Of a stretch of DNA of 64,000 bases, positions 19,408 through 28,730 are shown piece by piece. Within the stretch, counting starts at the first letter, position 1. Every line of letters starts with the position of its first letter. The DNA lies in assembly GCA_937980205.1 (NCBI GenBank), contig CALJKW010000021.1:478623-542622 (forward strand), read 5' to 3'. The notes beneath the pieces were generated by a model. That model had not been told where the DNA came from. It ran no database searches and saw only the letters and a program-made list of their open reading frames with translations. This stretch comes from an uncultured Myxococcales bacterium. GTDB lineage: Bacteria > Myxococcota > Myxococcia > Myxococcales > Myxococcaceae. The position numbers were made by a program, and so were the translations under genes.

Positions 19408-21990
19408 TGGCTCCTCCGAAGAAGAAGAAGGCGAAGCCGTCGAAGCTGAAGGCGGCCGCGAAGAAGGTCGCCGCGAAGGTGAAGAAGGCGGTCTCCCGCA
19501 AGAAGGCCGCGGAGCCGCAAGCCATCGACGTCTCGCCGCTGCCGCCGCTGGTGACGAGCACGGGCCGCGCGAATGCGGGCAGCACGATCGCCGCGTTCGC
19601 GTCGCAGTCGCCCAGCGACACGCCGCTCGAGGCTCCGGTCGAGAAGCCGAACAAGATCACCGCGAGCGGAGCGTCTCCTCGCCCGTCGGCTCCGACGCGC
19701 CGCGGGAAGCCCCCGGCCGTCGTCGGCCGCCGGCTGCGCAAGCTCGACGGCCTGCTCAAGGCGACGGGCCAGGCGATCTACGCCGACGACATTCAGCTGC
19801 CGCGCATGCTGCACGCGAAGATCCTGCGCAGCCCGCACGCGCACGCCCGCATCAAGCGCATCGACTTCACGCGCTGCCTCGCGCACCCCGGAGTCGTCGC
19901 CGTCCTCGAAGGCCGGGAGCTGCCCGCGAAGTACGGCGTCATCCCCTGGACGCCCGACGAGAACGCGCTCGCCGTCGACAAGGTGCGCTTCATCGGCGAC
20001 GAGGTCGCCGCGGTCGCCGCCGTCGACGAGCTCACCGCGGAAGAGGCGCTCGAGCTCATCGACGTCGAGTACGAGCTGTTGCCCGCGCTCGTCGAGCCCG
20101 AGGCCGCGCTCGCCGCCGAAGACACGCGCATCCACGAGCACTCGAAGAAGGGCAACATCTCGAAGCACGTCGACCTCGGCTTCGGAGACGTCGCCGGGGC
20201 GCTGCAGGCCAGCGCCGCCGTCGCCGAGCAGGAGTTCTTCTACGCCGGCAACACCCACACGCCCATCGAGCCCCACTGCGCGATCGGCAACTACGACGGC
20301 GAGGGCAACCTCACCGTGTGGAGCTCGACGCAGATCCCGCACTACGTGCACCGCGAGCTCGCCAAGGTGCTCGAGCTCGACCCCGCGCGCATCCGCGTCA
20401 TCCAGCCGTTCATCGGCGGCGCGTTCGGCGGCAAGTCCGACCCGTTTTCGCTCGAGTTCGTGGTCGCGAAGCTGTCGATGAAGACGGGGCGCCCGGTGAA
20501 GTGCCTGTGGACGCGCGAGGAGGTCTTCTTCGCCCACCGTGGCCGGCACCCGATGAAGATGCGGTTCAAGGTCGGCCTGTCGAAGGACGGCCGCATCGAG
20601 GCGGTCGACTCGAAGATCCTCATCGACGGCGGCGCGTACTCGAGCTTCGGCCTCGTCACCGCGTACTACTCGGGCCAGCTGCTCACCGGGCCATACCAGT
20701 TCGGCACGTACCACTTCGACTCGACGCGCGTGTTCACCAACAAGCCGCCGTGCGGCCCGAAGCGCGGCCACGGCAGCGTGCAGCCTCGCTTCGCCTTCGA
20801 GGTCGCGCTCGACATGGCGGCCGAGAAGCTCGGGCTCGACCCCATCGACGTGCGGCGGAAGAACTTCATCGGCGAGCAGGTGAAGACCGTCAACGGCCAG
20901 ACGATCACCTCGAACGGTTTCCTGCAGTGCCTCGACGCCGTCGAGAAGGCGTCGCAGTGGCGCGAGCGCAAGGGGCGCTTGGGCTTCGGCAAGGGCCTGG
21001 GCGTCGCGGGCTCGATGTACATCTCCGGCACCGCGTACCCCATCTACCCGAACGAGATGCCGCAGTCGGGCATCCAGGTGAAGCTCGACCGCAGCGGCAA
21101 GGTGACGATCTTCTCCGGCGCGTCCGACATCGGGCAGGGCACGAACTCGCTGCCTGCGTTCCTCATCTCCGAGGAGATCGGCTGCGACCCGCGCGACTGC
21201 ACCGTGGTCGTGAGCGACACGGATCTCACGCCGGTCGACATGGGCGCGTACTCGAGCCGCGGCACGTTCATGGTCGGGCTCGCCTGCGTCGAGGCGGGCC
21301 AGAAGCTCTGGGCGCAGATCTCGAAGGCGGTCGGCGAGAAGTGGAAGGTGGCGCCCACCAGCATCGAAGGGCGCCTCGGCACCATCACCGGGCCGGCCGG
21401 GCTCACCATGAGCTTCCGCGAGGCGGTGCAGCTCACCGAGGCGAAGTTCGGCACGCTCGGCGCCACCGGCAGCTACCGCACGCAGAAGCTCGGAGCCGAC
21501 TACCGCGGCGGCACCATCGGCGCGTCGCCCGCGTACAGCTTCACCGCGCACGTCGCCGAGGTGCACGTCGACGTCGAGACCGGCATCTGGAAGGTCGAGC
21601 GCATCTGGGCCGCGCACGACTGCGGCCGCGCGATCAACCCCACGCTCGTCGAGGGCCAGATCGAGGGCAGCGTCTACATGGGCTTCGCCGAGGCCGCGAT
21701 GGAGGAGATGACCTACCACGCGAGCGGCCTGCACCGCGGACCCAGCCTGCTCGACTACCGCATCCCCACCTCGCTCGACACGCCGGAGATCAGCTCGCTC
21801 ATCGTCGAGAGCGTCGACCCCAACGGCCCCTTCGGAGCGAAGGAAGCCGGCGAGGGCCCGCTGCACCCCGCGATCCCCGCCATCGCCAACGCCATCTACG
21901 ACGCCGTCGGCGTCCGCCTCACCGAGCTGCCGTTCCACCCCGGAAAGCTGCTCGCCGCCCTGAAGCAGAAGCAACAGCCCGTCCCCGTCC

Positions 21991-22976
<986 letters not shown>

Positions 22977-22980
<4 letters not shown>

Positions 22981-23471
22981 GACGCGCGGCGCTCGCGCTG
23001 CTGGTCATCTCGTGCGGACGAACGGGCGCGCTTGGGGAGCCCGACCCGGCCAAGGCCGAGTCGCCGCTCTTCGTCTTCAAGGGCGACAACTGCCCGGAGC
23101 AGGGCATCGAGGCCGATCTGGTGCCCGAGAAGTTCGACGGGCTCGCGCTCGTGAAGATGTCCGCACAGGGCGAGTGCAGCGGAGCCGGCGGCGAGTGGCT
23201 CATCGGCCGTGAGCTCGGCACGAGCCGCGACTTCTTCGTCGGCAGCCACGCCTGCTACTTCCACCCCGCTCAGCTCGAGGCCGCGCCGGCGGAGTACTTC
23301 GCCGTCGTGCGCTTCATGCAAACCGCGGCGCTCTTCAAGACACCGATGGGCTGGTGCATCACCGACGCTGACGGTGACGAGCCGGTCACCACCGACTCGA
23401 AGAACGTCGCGTGGGGCGTGTTCGCCACCGAGGCGGGCGCGCGCGCGGCGTTCGAGCGGCTGCGGAGGTAG
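22977..23471 (+). CDS. Small predicted lipoprotein at the end of the molybdenum hydroxylase operon
   Basis: 164 residues, starting with a GTGA overlap on the FAD-subunit stop. MRRAALALLVISCGRTGA gives a short signal peptide with a lipobox-like ISC. The mature part has Cys residues (DNCPEQG, GECSGAG, HACYF, GWCITDADGD) and ends in a helix (FATEAGARAAFERLRR). I do not recognise the family. Translational coupling suggests a role linked to the reductase, but a periplasmic lipoprotein has no obvious part in a cytosolic enzyme. Confidence 0.65.
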
Positions 23472-23507
23472 CCCGGACCTGTGCCGCCGAGGGTGAGCCC
23501 ATGCGGG

Positions 23508-23638
23508 CCACTCCGGCCAGACCACGGATCTTTTGCGGGCTACGGGCCCGAATCGCCGCCGGTGCCGCGACAACTCGTTGGAATCACGAGAGCGTGGGTC
23601 GCCGATCTCGCCGGAGATCCGTGGTTTTTCCGGAGTGG
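23508..23638. repeat. Intergenic inverted-repeat element of about 131 bp
   Basis: The space between 23472 and 23667 holds no gene. It contains imperfect 24-base inverted arms at 23508-23531 and 23615-23638. The inner 11 bases are perfect (ACCACGGATCT versus AGATCCGTGGT); the outer part matches over CCGGAGTGG. A miniature palindromic element or a large hairpin between convergent genes is possible. Confidence 0.5.
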
Positions 23639-23667
23639 GCCGCAGGGGCGCGGCCCGGCGCCGGCGC

Positions 23668-24669
23668 TCAGCGCTGGTTGTTCCGCAGCTCGGCGCGGCG
23701 GGTGAGGGCGGTCAGCGGCGACGTCGACCACTTCGACTCGACCTCGCGGCCCTTCTTGAGCTCTCCGCCCTCGCCGCTGGGCAGGGCGCGATTCACCATG
23801 GAGAAGAGGCTGGCGACCAGCTCGGGCGCGAGGACCTTCAGCGTCATGAGCGCCTTGCCGAACGGCACGAGGCTCAGCTCGGCGCGGCCGTGCTCGCAGG
23901 CCGAGACGATGCGGCGGGCGGCGCTCGCGGCGCTCAGGGTCATGAAGGGCAGCGAGTCGGCGATCGAGAACCAGCCGTACTCTTTTCGCGCGTCGCCCTT
24001 GAAGTCGGCGTTCCGCGGAGAGCCGGTGCGCATGAGGCCCGGGTACACGCTCGTGACGCAGATGCCTTCCTTCGCGAGCTCGGCGTGCAGGCCTTCTCCG
24101 TAGCCGGCGAGCGCGAACTTGCTGGCCGAGTAGGGGAGCAGGTGGGGAACGGCGAGCTTCCCGCCGATGGAGCTGATGAGCACGATGCTGCCGTCCTTGC
24201 GGGCGCGCATGCTGGGGAGCACGGCCTCGACGGCGTGGATGGCGCCCCACAGGTGCGTGTCGAGGCAGGTGCGGTAGTCGTCGAGGCTCATCGAGGCCTG
24301 CGGGCCGACGGTGATGACGCCGGCGTTGTGGATGAGGACGTCGATCTCTCCGAAGACGTCGGAGACGTGCATGACGGCGGCGCGGACGCTGCCGGCGTCG
24401 GTGACGTCGCAGGGGAAGGTGGTGAGGCCGTTGGGAGCACCGAGCAGATCGACGGCGCGGTCGAGCGCCTCTTCGTCGCGGCCGACGAGCGCGACGCGGG
24501 CGCCCTTGTCGAGGCAGACGCGGGCGAGCTCGAGCCCCAGCCCGCGCGAGCCGCCGGTGATGAGCACGGTCTTGCCCTGCAGGCGGCGGGGCGGAAACAC
24601 GCGCTTGAGCAGGAATGTCCCAACGCCCGCGGCGAGCCCGCCCAGTGCGATCCAACGGATAGGCTTCAT
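23668..24669 (-). CDS. Short-chain dehydrogenase/reductase with N-terminal membrane anchor
   Basis: 333 residues. A hydrophobic segment at residues 5-22 (IRWIALGGLAAGVGTFLL) probably anchors the protein. The Rossmann motif is TVLITGGSRGLGLELAR (~34), then DVT, HNAG (~115), and the catalytic Ser-Tyr-Lys set SSIGG...YSASK (~165-180). It is a classical SDR that should use NAD(P)H on an unidentified alcohol or ketone, possibly a lipid. The extra ~80 C-terminal residues are polar and low in motifs. Co-directional with the SGNH hydrolase and slyX upstream. Confidence 0.85.
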   Translation of the reverse strand: MKPIRWIALGGLAAGVGTFLLKRVFPPRRLQGKTVLITGGSRGLGLELARVCLDKGARVALVGRDEEALDRAVDLLGAPNGLTTFPCDVTDAGSVRAAVMHVSDVFGEIDVLIHNAGVITVGPQASMSLDDYRTCLDTHLWGAIHAVEAVLPSMRARKDGSIVLISSIGGKLAVPHLLPYSASKFALAGYGEGLHAELAKEGICVTSVYPGLMRTGSPRNADFKGDARKEYGWFSIADSLPFMTLSAASAARRIVSACEHGRAELSLVPFGKALMTLKVLAPELVASLFSMVNRALPSGEGGELKKGREVESKWSTSPLTALTRRAELRNNQR

Positions 24670-24694
24670 GCGCCAGGGTGGTGCAAGGTGCGCG

Positions 24695-25462
24695 CTAGAA
24701 GACCACGGGGGTCAGGTTCGGCCGCTTCGCCGTCACCCCGTCACCGGACGATCGCCCGCGCACGTGGCGCACCACCCAGGGCCACAGGTGCTCCCGGGTC
24801 CAGTGGGCCTCGGCCTCGAGCAAGTCGCGCCACGAGCGGGGCGGGGCGGGCGGCAGCGGGGCCTCCCAGTCATTGCCGACGGGAACTCCGAGCGCGTGAG
24901 CGAGCCCCAGGCCGATGCGCTCGTGGCCCAGCGGGTTGGCGTGAAGCCGGTCGGGCGCCCACAGCCGCGGGTCGGACGTCAGCGGGTGCGCGGCGAGATC
25001 GAGCAGGCGGGCGCCGTTCTTCGCCGCGACCTCGCGGAACGCGTCGTTGAGCCGCTTCGTCCGCTCGCGCACCACGCGCGCGAGCGGGACGATCGGAGAC
25101 AGGTCGGGCAGGGTGAACGTCAGCACCGTGGCGCCGGCGCCGACGAGCGCGCGCTGCAGCTCGTCCAGCATCCCGACGACGCCCGGAAGATCCATCGTCG
25201 GCCGGATGAGGTCGTTCATGCCGACGACCACCGTGGCGAGATCGGGCCTGAGCGCCAGGGCCGCCTCGAGCTGCCCGTCTCGAATCGCCCTCGTGCTGCG
25301 CCCGCGCACCGCGAGGTTCGCGTAGAGCAGCCCACCCTGGTGTCTGGCGACGTGCTCGGCGAACCGGTCGGCCCAGCCGCGGTAGCCGCCGCGCCCGTCG
25401 GGATCGTCGAGGCCCTCGGTCGTGCTGTCGCCGATGGCGACGTATCGCTCGTACCGCTTCAT
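24695..25462 (-). CDS. SGNH/GDSL-family hydrolase
   Basis: 255 residues. Block I YVAIGDSTTEGLDD holds the nucleophilic Ser, block II NLAVRGRST, block III VVVGMNDLIRP the oxyanion Asn, and block V WAPDRLHANPLGHE the catalytic Asp and His. No signal peptide, so it probably acts in the cytoplasm as an esterase or lipase on an unknown substrate. The ATG at 25462 shares one base with the stop of slyX (TGATG), indicating translational coupling. The C-terminal ~40 residues are rich in Trp/Arg and unlike the core. Confidence 0.87.
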   Translation of the reverse strand: MKRYERYVAIGDSTTEGLDDPDGRGGYRGWADRFAEHVARHQGGLLYANLAVRGRSTRAIRDGQLEAALALRPDLATVVVGMNDLIRPTMDLPGVVGMLDELQRALVGAGATVLTFTLPDLSPIVPLARVVRERTKRLNDAFREVAAKNGARLLDLAAHPLTSDPRLWAPDRLHANPLGHERIGLGLAHALGVPVGNDWEAPLPPAPPRSWRDLLEAEAHWTREHLWPWVVRHVRGRSSGDGVTAKRPNLTPVVF

Positions 25463-25656
25463 CAGTAGTGCGGCGGGCGCTCGACCTGCTTCGCGTCGAC
25501 GACGCCCGGCTCCTCGATCTTTCTCGCGAGCGACTCGACGAGCGCCTTGAGCGCGTCGAGCTCCTTCTGCTGGCGGTACAGCACGTCGGACAGCTCCTCA
25601 ATCGTCTGTTGCTGGGCCATGCTGCGCAGCTCGAGCTCCACGATTCGCTCTTCCAT
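25462..25656 (-). CDS. slyX: SlyX family protein
   Basis: 64 residues from ATG 25656. One long amphipathic coiled coil (RIVELELRSMAQQQTIEELS, then VLYRQQKELDALKALVESLA) and a C-terminal PPHY, the hallmark ending of SlyX proteins. Function is not settled in any organism. The start lies only 25 bases from the divergent lipoprotein gene, so each promoter must reach into the other gene. Confidence 0.85.
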   Translation of the reverse strand: MEERIVELELRSMAQQQTIEELSDVLYRQQKELDALKALVESLARKIEEPGVVDAKQVERPPHY

Positions 25657-25681
25657 GCCGCGCCCTCTACACTCACTTCGG

Positions 25682-28387
25682 ATGCGTTGGGGAATCGTCG
25701 CGACGCTCGCGCTCGCGTTGATGGGGTGTCCGTCCGATCCGAGCGACCCGGACGGAGGGTCCACCGGAGGCGGCACCGGCGGCGCCGGCGGCAGCTCGAG
25801 CACGGGCGGCGGCACCGGCGGAGGCAGCGCGACCGGCGGCGGCACGGGCGGCGCGAGCGGCGTCGCCGGCGACCACTGCGGCATGGTCATCGAGCTCCCC
25901 GCGAACGGCGGCACCTTCAGCGCCAACGCGACCGCGGCGCGCGACGACTACCAGGGCGGCTGCGCGCTCAACAACCAGACGGGCGGCAAAGACCTCGTCT
26001 ACCACGTGAACCTGCCGACCCCGCGGTCGGTGACCTTCAGCGCGACGGGCCTCGCGCAGGTCGACCCGGTCATCTACGTGCGCGAGTCGCCGTGCGAGAC
26101 GGGGCGCACGTTGGCCTGCGCCGACGGCAGCGACGTCGGGGAGACCGAGATGCTGTTCCTCCCCTACGCGGTGGGCGACCTCTACTTCTTCATCGACGGC
26201 TGGGACTCGAGCACCAGCGGAGAATCGACCGTCAGCGTCTCGTTCGGCACCGCGGTGCCGCCGCCGGCGAACGACTCGTGCGCCGCGGCGATGCCGCTCA
26301 CCTTCGTGATGGATCGCGCCTCGGCGAGCGGCGACACGACCGGCGCGAACAACAGCAACGCGCTGGGCCCCGACGCAGGCCCCGCGCCGAGCCCGACCTG
26401 CACGGCCACCGCGCAGCTCTACGGCCGGGACGTCGTCTATTCCTTCACCGTCGGGCAGGGGAAGAACGTGGCCGTCAGCCTCTCGGCGCCCGACGGAGGC
26501 CTCGACCCGGCCGTGTACGTGCGCCGCTCGTGCGAGAGCACCGCGGCGGCGGACGAGCTCGCGTGCAACGAAGGCGCGTTCACCCTCACGAACCTCGACG
26601 CCGGCACGTATTACCTGTGGGTCGACGGCCTCAACGGCACGTTCGGGGCGTTCGATCTCTCGGTGTCGGTCAGCGACTTCGCTCCGCCTCCGCCGAACGA
26701 CGTGTGCTTCTCCGACGGCGGCACCGGCGCGACCGTCGTGCCGCCCGACGGAGGCAACGTCGCGGGCACGCTCGCCGGGGCCACCACCCACATCGCGTCG
26801 AGCTGCGGCGCGGCCGGGAGCCCGGACGTCGCGTACACGATCACCCTCGGCCAGACGAGCGACCTCGTCGCGACCGTCTCGACGACGGACCTGACGATGC
26901 AGCCGGTGGTCTTCATCCGCCCCGACTGCTCGACGAACGGCTTCGAGCTCGCCTGCGCAGCCGCCACCGCCGCAGGCCGCTCGGCGACGGCGACCGCGCT
27001 CAACCTCATGCCCGGCACGTACGCGATCTGGGTCGAGAGCGTCACGACGTCGGCGCCGTTCACGCTCGGCGTGCAGGTGCGGCCGGCCACCGGCATTCCG
27101 GCGAACGATCTGTGCACCGGCGCGATCGCGCTCAGCCTGCCGCAGACCGTGACCGGCACCACGCGCACCGCGGCGGACAACGCGTCGTCCGCGTTCTGCA
27201 GCTCCGGCGCGGGCGCCGACGTCTTCTATTCGGTGAGCCTGGCGCAGCGGAGCATGCTGACGGCGAGGGTGACCCCGACGGAGGACGGCGGCGGGTGGCT
27301 GCCGTCGGTCTACCTGCGCGGAGCGACCGGCTGCCTCGGCGACGGCGGCGTCCTCGGCGGAGGCTCGCCAGGCTGCGCGAACGGCGGCACGCCGGGAGAG
27401 CCCGCGGAGCTCATCGTCGCCTCGCTCGACGCCGGCACGTACCTGCTGGTCGTCGACGGCCTCTCGGGCACGCGCGGCGCGTTCTCGCTGGACGTTTCGG
27501 CCTCGGCGGTGGCGGCGCCGGCGGCGAACGACACGTGCGCGATGGCGGCTCCGCTCACGTTCGTGAACGGTGTGGCCGAGGTCACGGCGTCGACGCGCGC
27601 GACCGGCAACAACCACGCAGCCGTGGGCGGCTGCCTCGGCGGAGGGCCGGACGTCGTCTACGGCTTCCGCACTCCGGATGCGGGCATGCTCGACGGCGGC
27701 ACGGTGAACCTCAAGGCGGTGGCGTGGTCGCACAACCCGGTCGAGAGCTCGCCGAGCGTGTACCTGCAGCGGGGCTGCTTGCCGGATGCGGGCTCGGTGG
27801 TCTGCGACTCGTCGGCGGCGATCCCGTTCCTCCAGTCGCGCGTCACCACGTGGGGGGCGCGGCCGGGCACCGCGTACTCGGTGTGGATCGACAACGTCGC
27901 GGCCGAGCCGGGCGGCTACTTCACGCTGCGGGTGTCGATGGCCGACGCGCCGCCTGCGAACGACGCGTGCCCGAACGCGATGGTGCTGCCGCTGAACGCG
28001 AGCCTCGCGGGCAGCACGCTGGGAGCGGCGAACCACTTCGCCGGCACCATCGCGGCGGACGGCGGCTTCTACGCGGGCAACGCGGCGTGCGGAAACGCGC
28101 TGCCCGGCGCCGACGTCGTGTACCAGTTCACGACGGCGCAGGCCGGCTCGTACGTGGTGCGCGTGCAGCCCGAGCGCGGCTTCAACGCAGCGCTCGGAGT
28201 CACCCGCGCGTGCATGCGCGGCATGTGCCTCGACACGGTCGACTCGGCGGGAGAGAACCTGCCCGAGCAGATCGTGGTCAACGCCATGGCCGGCACGACG
28301 TACTTCGTGACGGTGGACTCGGCGAGCGACGTGCCGACGAACGCGGCGGCGCGCGGAGGCTTCGTCGTGAGCGTGCAGTCGCCGTAG
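25682..28387 (+). CDS. Large repeat lipoprotein (PPC-like beta-sandwich repeats)
   Basis: 901 residues. MRWGIVATLALALMGC is a type II signal peptide, followed by a ~50-residue Gly/Ser/Thr spacer. Residues ~60-901 comprise about six repeats of ~120-140 residues. Most open with (P)ANDxC (ANDSCAAAMPLTF, ANDLCTGAIALSL, ANDTCAMAAPLTF), contain DVVYSF and close with a YxLWVDG-type strand. This resembles the pre-peptidase C-terminal (PPC) fold of secreted bacterial proteins. A cell-surface stalk or binding role is likely; no catalytic domain is visible. Confidence 0.8.
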   Translation: MRWGIVATLALALMGCPSDPSDPDGGSTGGGTGGAGGSSSTGGGTGGGSATGGGTGGASGVAGDHCGMVIELPANGGTFSANATAARDDYQGGCALNNQTGGKDLVYHVNLPTPRSVTFSATGLAQVDPVIYVRESPCETGRTLACADGSDVGETEMLFLPYAVGDLYFFIDGWDSSTSGESTVSVSFGTAVPPPANDSCAAAMPLTFVMDRASASGDTTGANNSNALGPDAGPAPSPTCTATAQLYGRDVVYSFTVGQGKNVAVSLSAPDGGLDPAVYVRRSCESTAAADELACNEGAFTLTNLDAGTYYLWVDGLNGTFGAFDLSVSVSDFAPPPPNDVCFSDGGTGATVVPPDGGNVAGTLAGATTHIASSCGAAGSPDVAYTITLGQTSDLVATVSTTDLTMQPVVFIRPDCSTNGFELACAAATAAGRSATATALNLMPGTYAIWVESVTTSAPFTLGVQVRPATGIPANDLCTGAIALSLPQTVTGTTRTAADNASSAFCSSGAGADVFYSVSLAQRSMLTARVTPTEDGGGWLPSVYLRGATGCLGDGGVLGGGSPGCANGGTPGEPAELIVASLDAGTYLLVVDGLSGTRGAFSLDVSASAVAAPAANDTCAMAAPLTFVNGVAEVTASTRATGNNHAAVGGCLGGGPDVVYGFRTPDAGMLDGGTVNLKAVAWSHNPVESSPSVYLQRGCLPDAGSVVCDSSAAIPFLQSRVTTWGARPGTAYSVWIDNVAAEPGGYFTLRVSMADAPPANDACPNAMVLPLNASLAGSTLGAANHFAGTIAADGGFYAGNAACGNALPGADVVYQFTTAQAGSYVVRVQPERGFNAALGVTRACMRGMCLDTVDSAGENLPEQIVVNAMAGTTYFVTVDSASDVPTNAAARGGFVVSVQSP

Positions 28388-28398
28388 GCGTACCCGCC

Positions 28399-28416
28399 GA
28401 ACCCGAACCCGAACCC
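28399..28416. repeat. Short hexanucleotide tandem repeat (GAACCC)3
   Basis: Three perfect GAACCC units between the stop codons of convergent genes. A similar run (GAACGC)n lies at 39117-39146, also at a convergent 3' end. Confidence 0.6.
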
Positions 28417-28433
28417 GGCAGTTGTCGGTCGCG

Positions 28434-28730
28434 TCACGGGTCCGGCGCCGGCGGCTGCACCACCTCGATGCCCGTCTGCGGCGCGCACGCGTACTCCACG
28501 TCCACGAGGTTCACGATCCCGAAGGTGATCACCGACAGCCACGCGTAGCCGAGGTTCGAAGAGACGTGCACGTTGATGAGATCGGTCCCGGTCGACTTGC
28601 ACGGCTCGGCCTTCACCGCGTCCGTGAACGGCGTCGCGAACATGGTCTCCTTCACCTTCTCGCTGCTCTTCTCGTTCAGCCGCACGTGGAAGCAGCCGGA
28701 GAGCAGCACCGCCAACACGACGTGTCTCAT
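28434..28730 (-). CDS. Bor/Iss-like small lipoprotein
   Basis: 98 residues. MRHVVLAVLLSGC is a lipoprotein signal; the mature protein ends ITFGIVNLVDVEYACA followed by a Pro-rich tail, resembling the C-terminal half of lambda Bor/Iss lipoproteins (ITLGIYTP...VYC). Bor proteins sit in the outer membrane and contribute to serum resistance in enterobacteria; that role need not hold here. ATG overlaps the stop of the upstream FAD oxidase gene (ATGA), so the two are translated together. Family call is by eye over a short region. Confidence 0.6.
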   Translation of the reverse strand: MRHVVLAVLLSGCFHVRLNEKSSEKVKETMFATPFTDAVKAEPCKSTGTDLINVHVSSNLGYAWLSVITFGIVNLVDVEYACAPQTGIEVVQPPAPDP

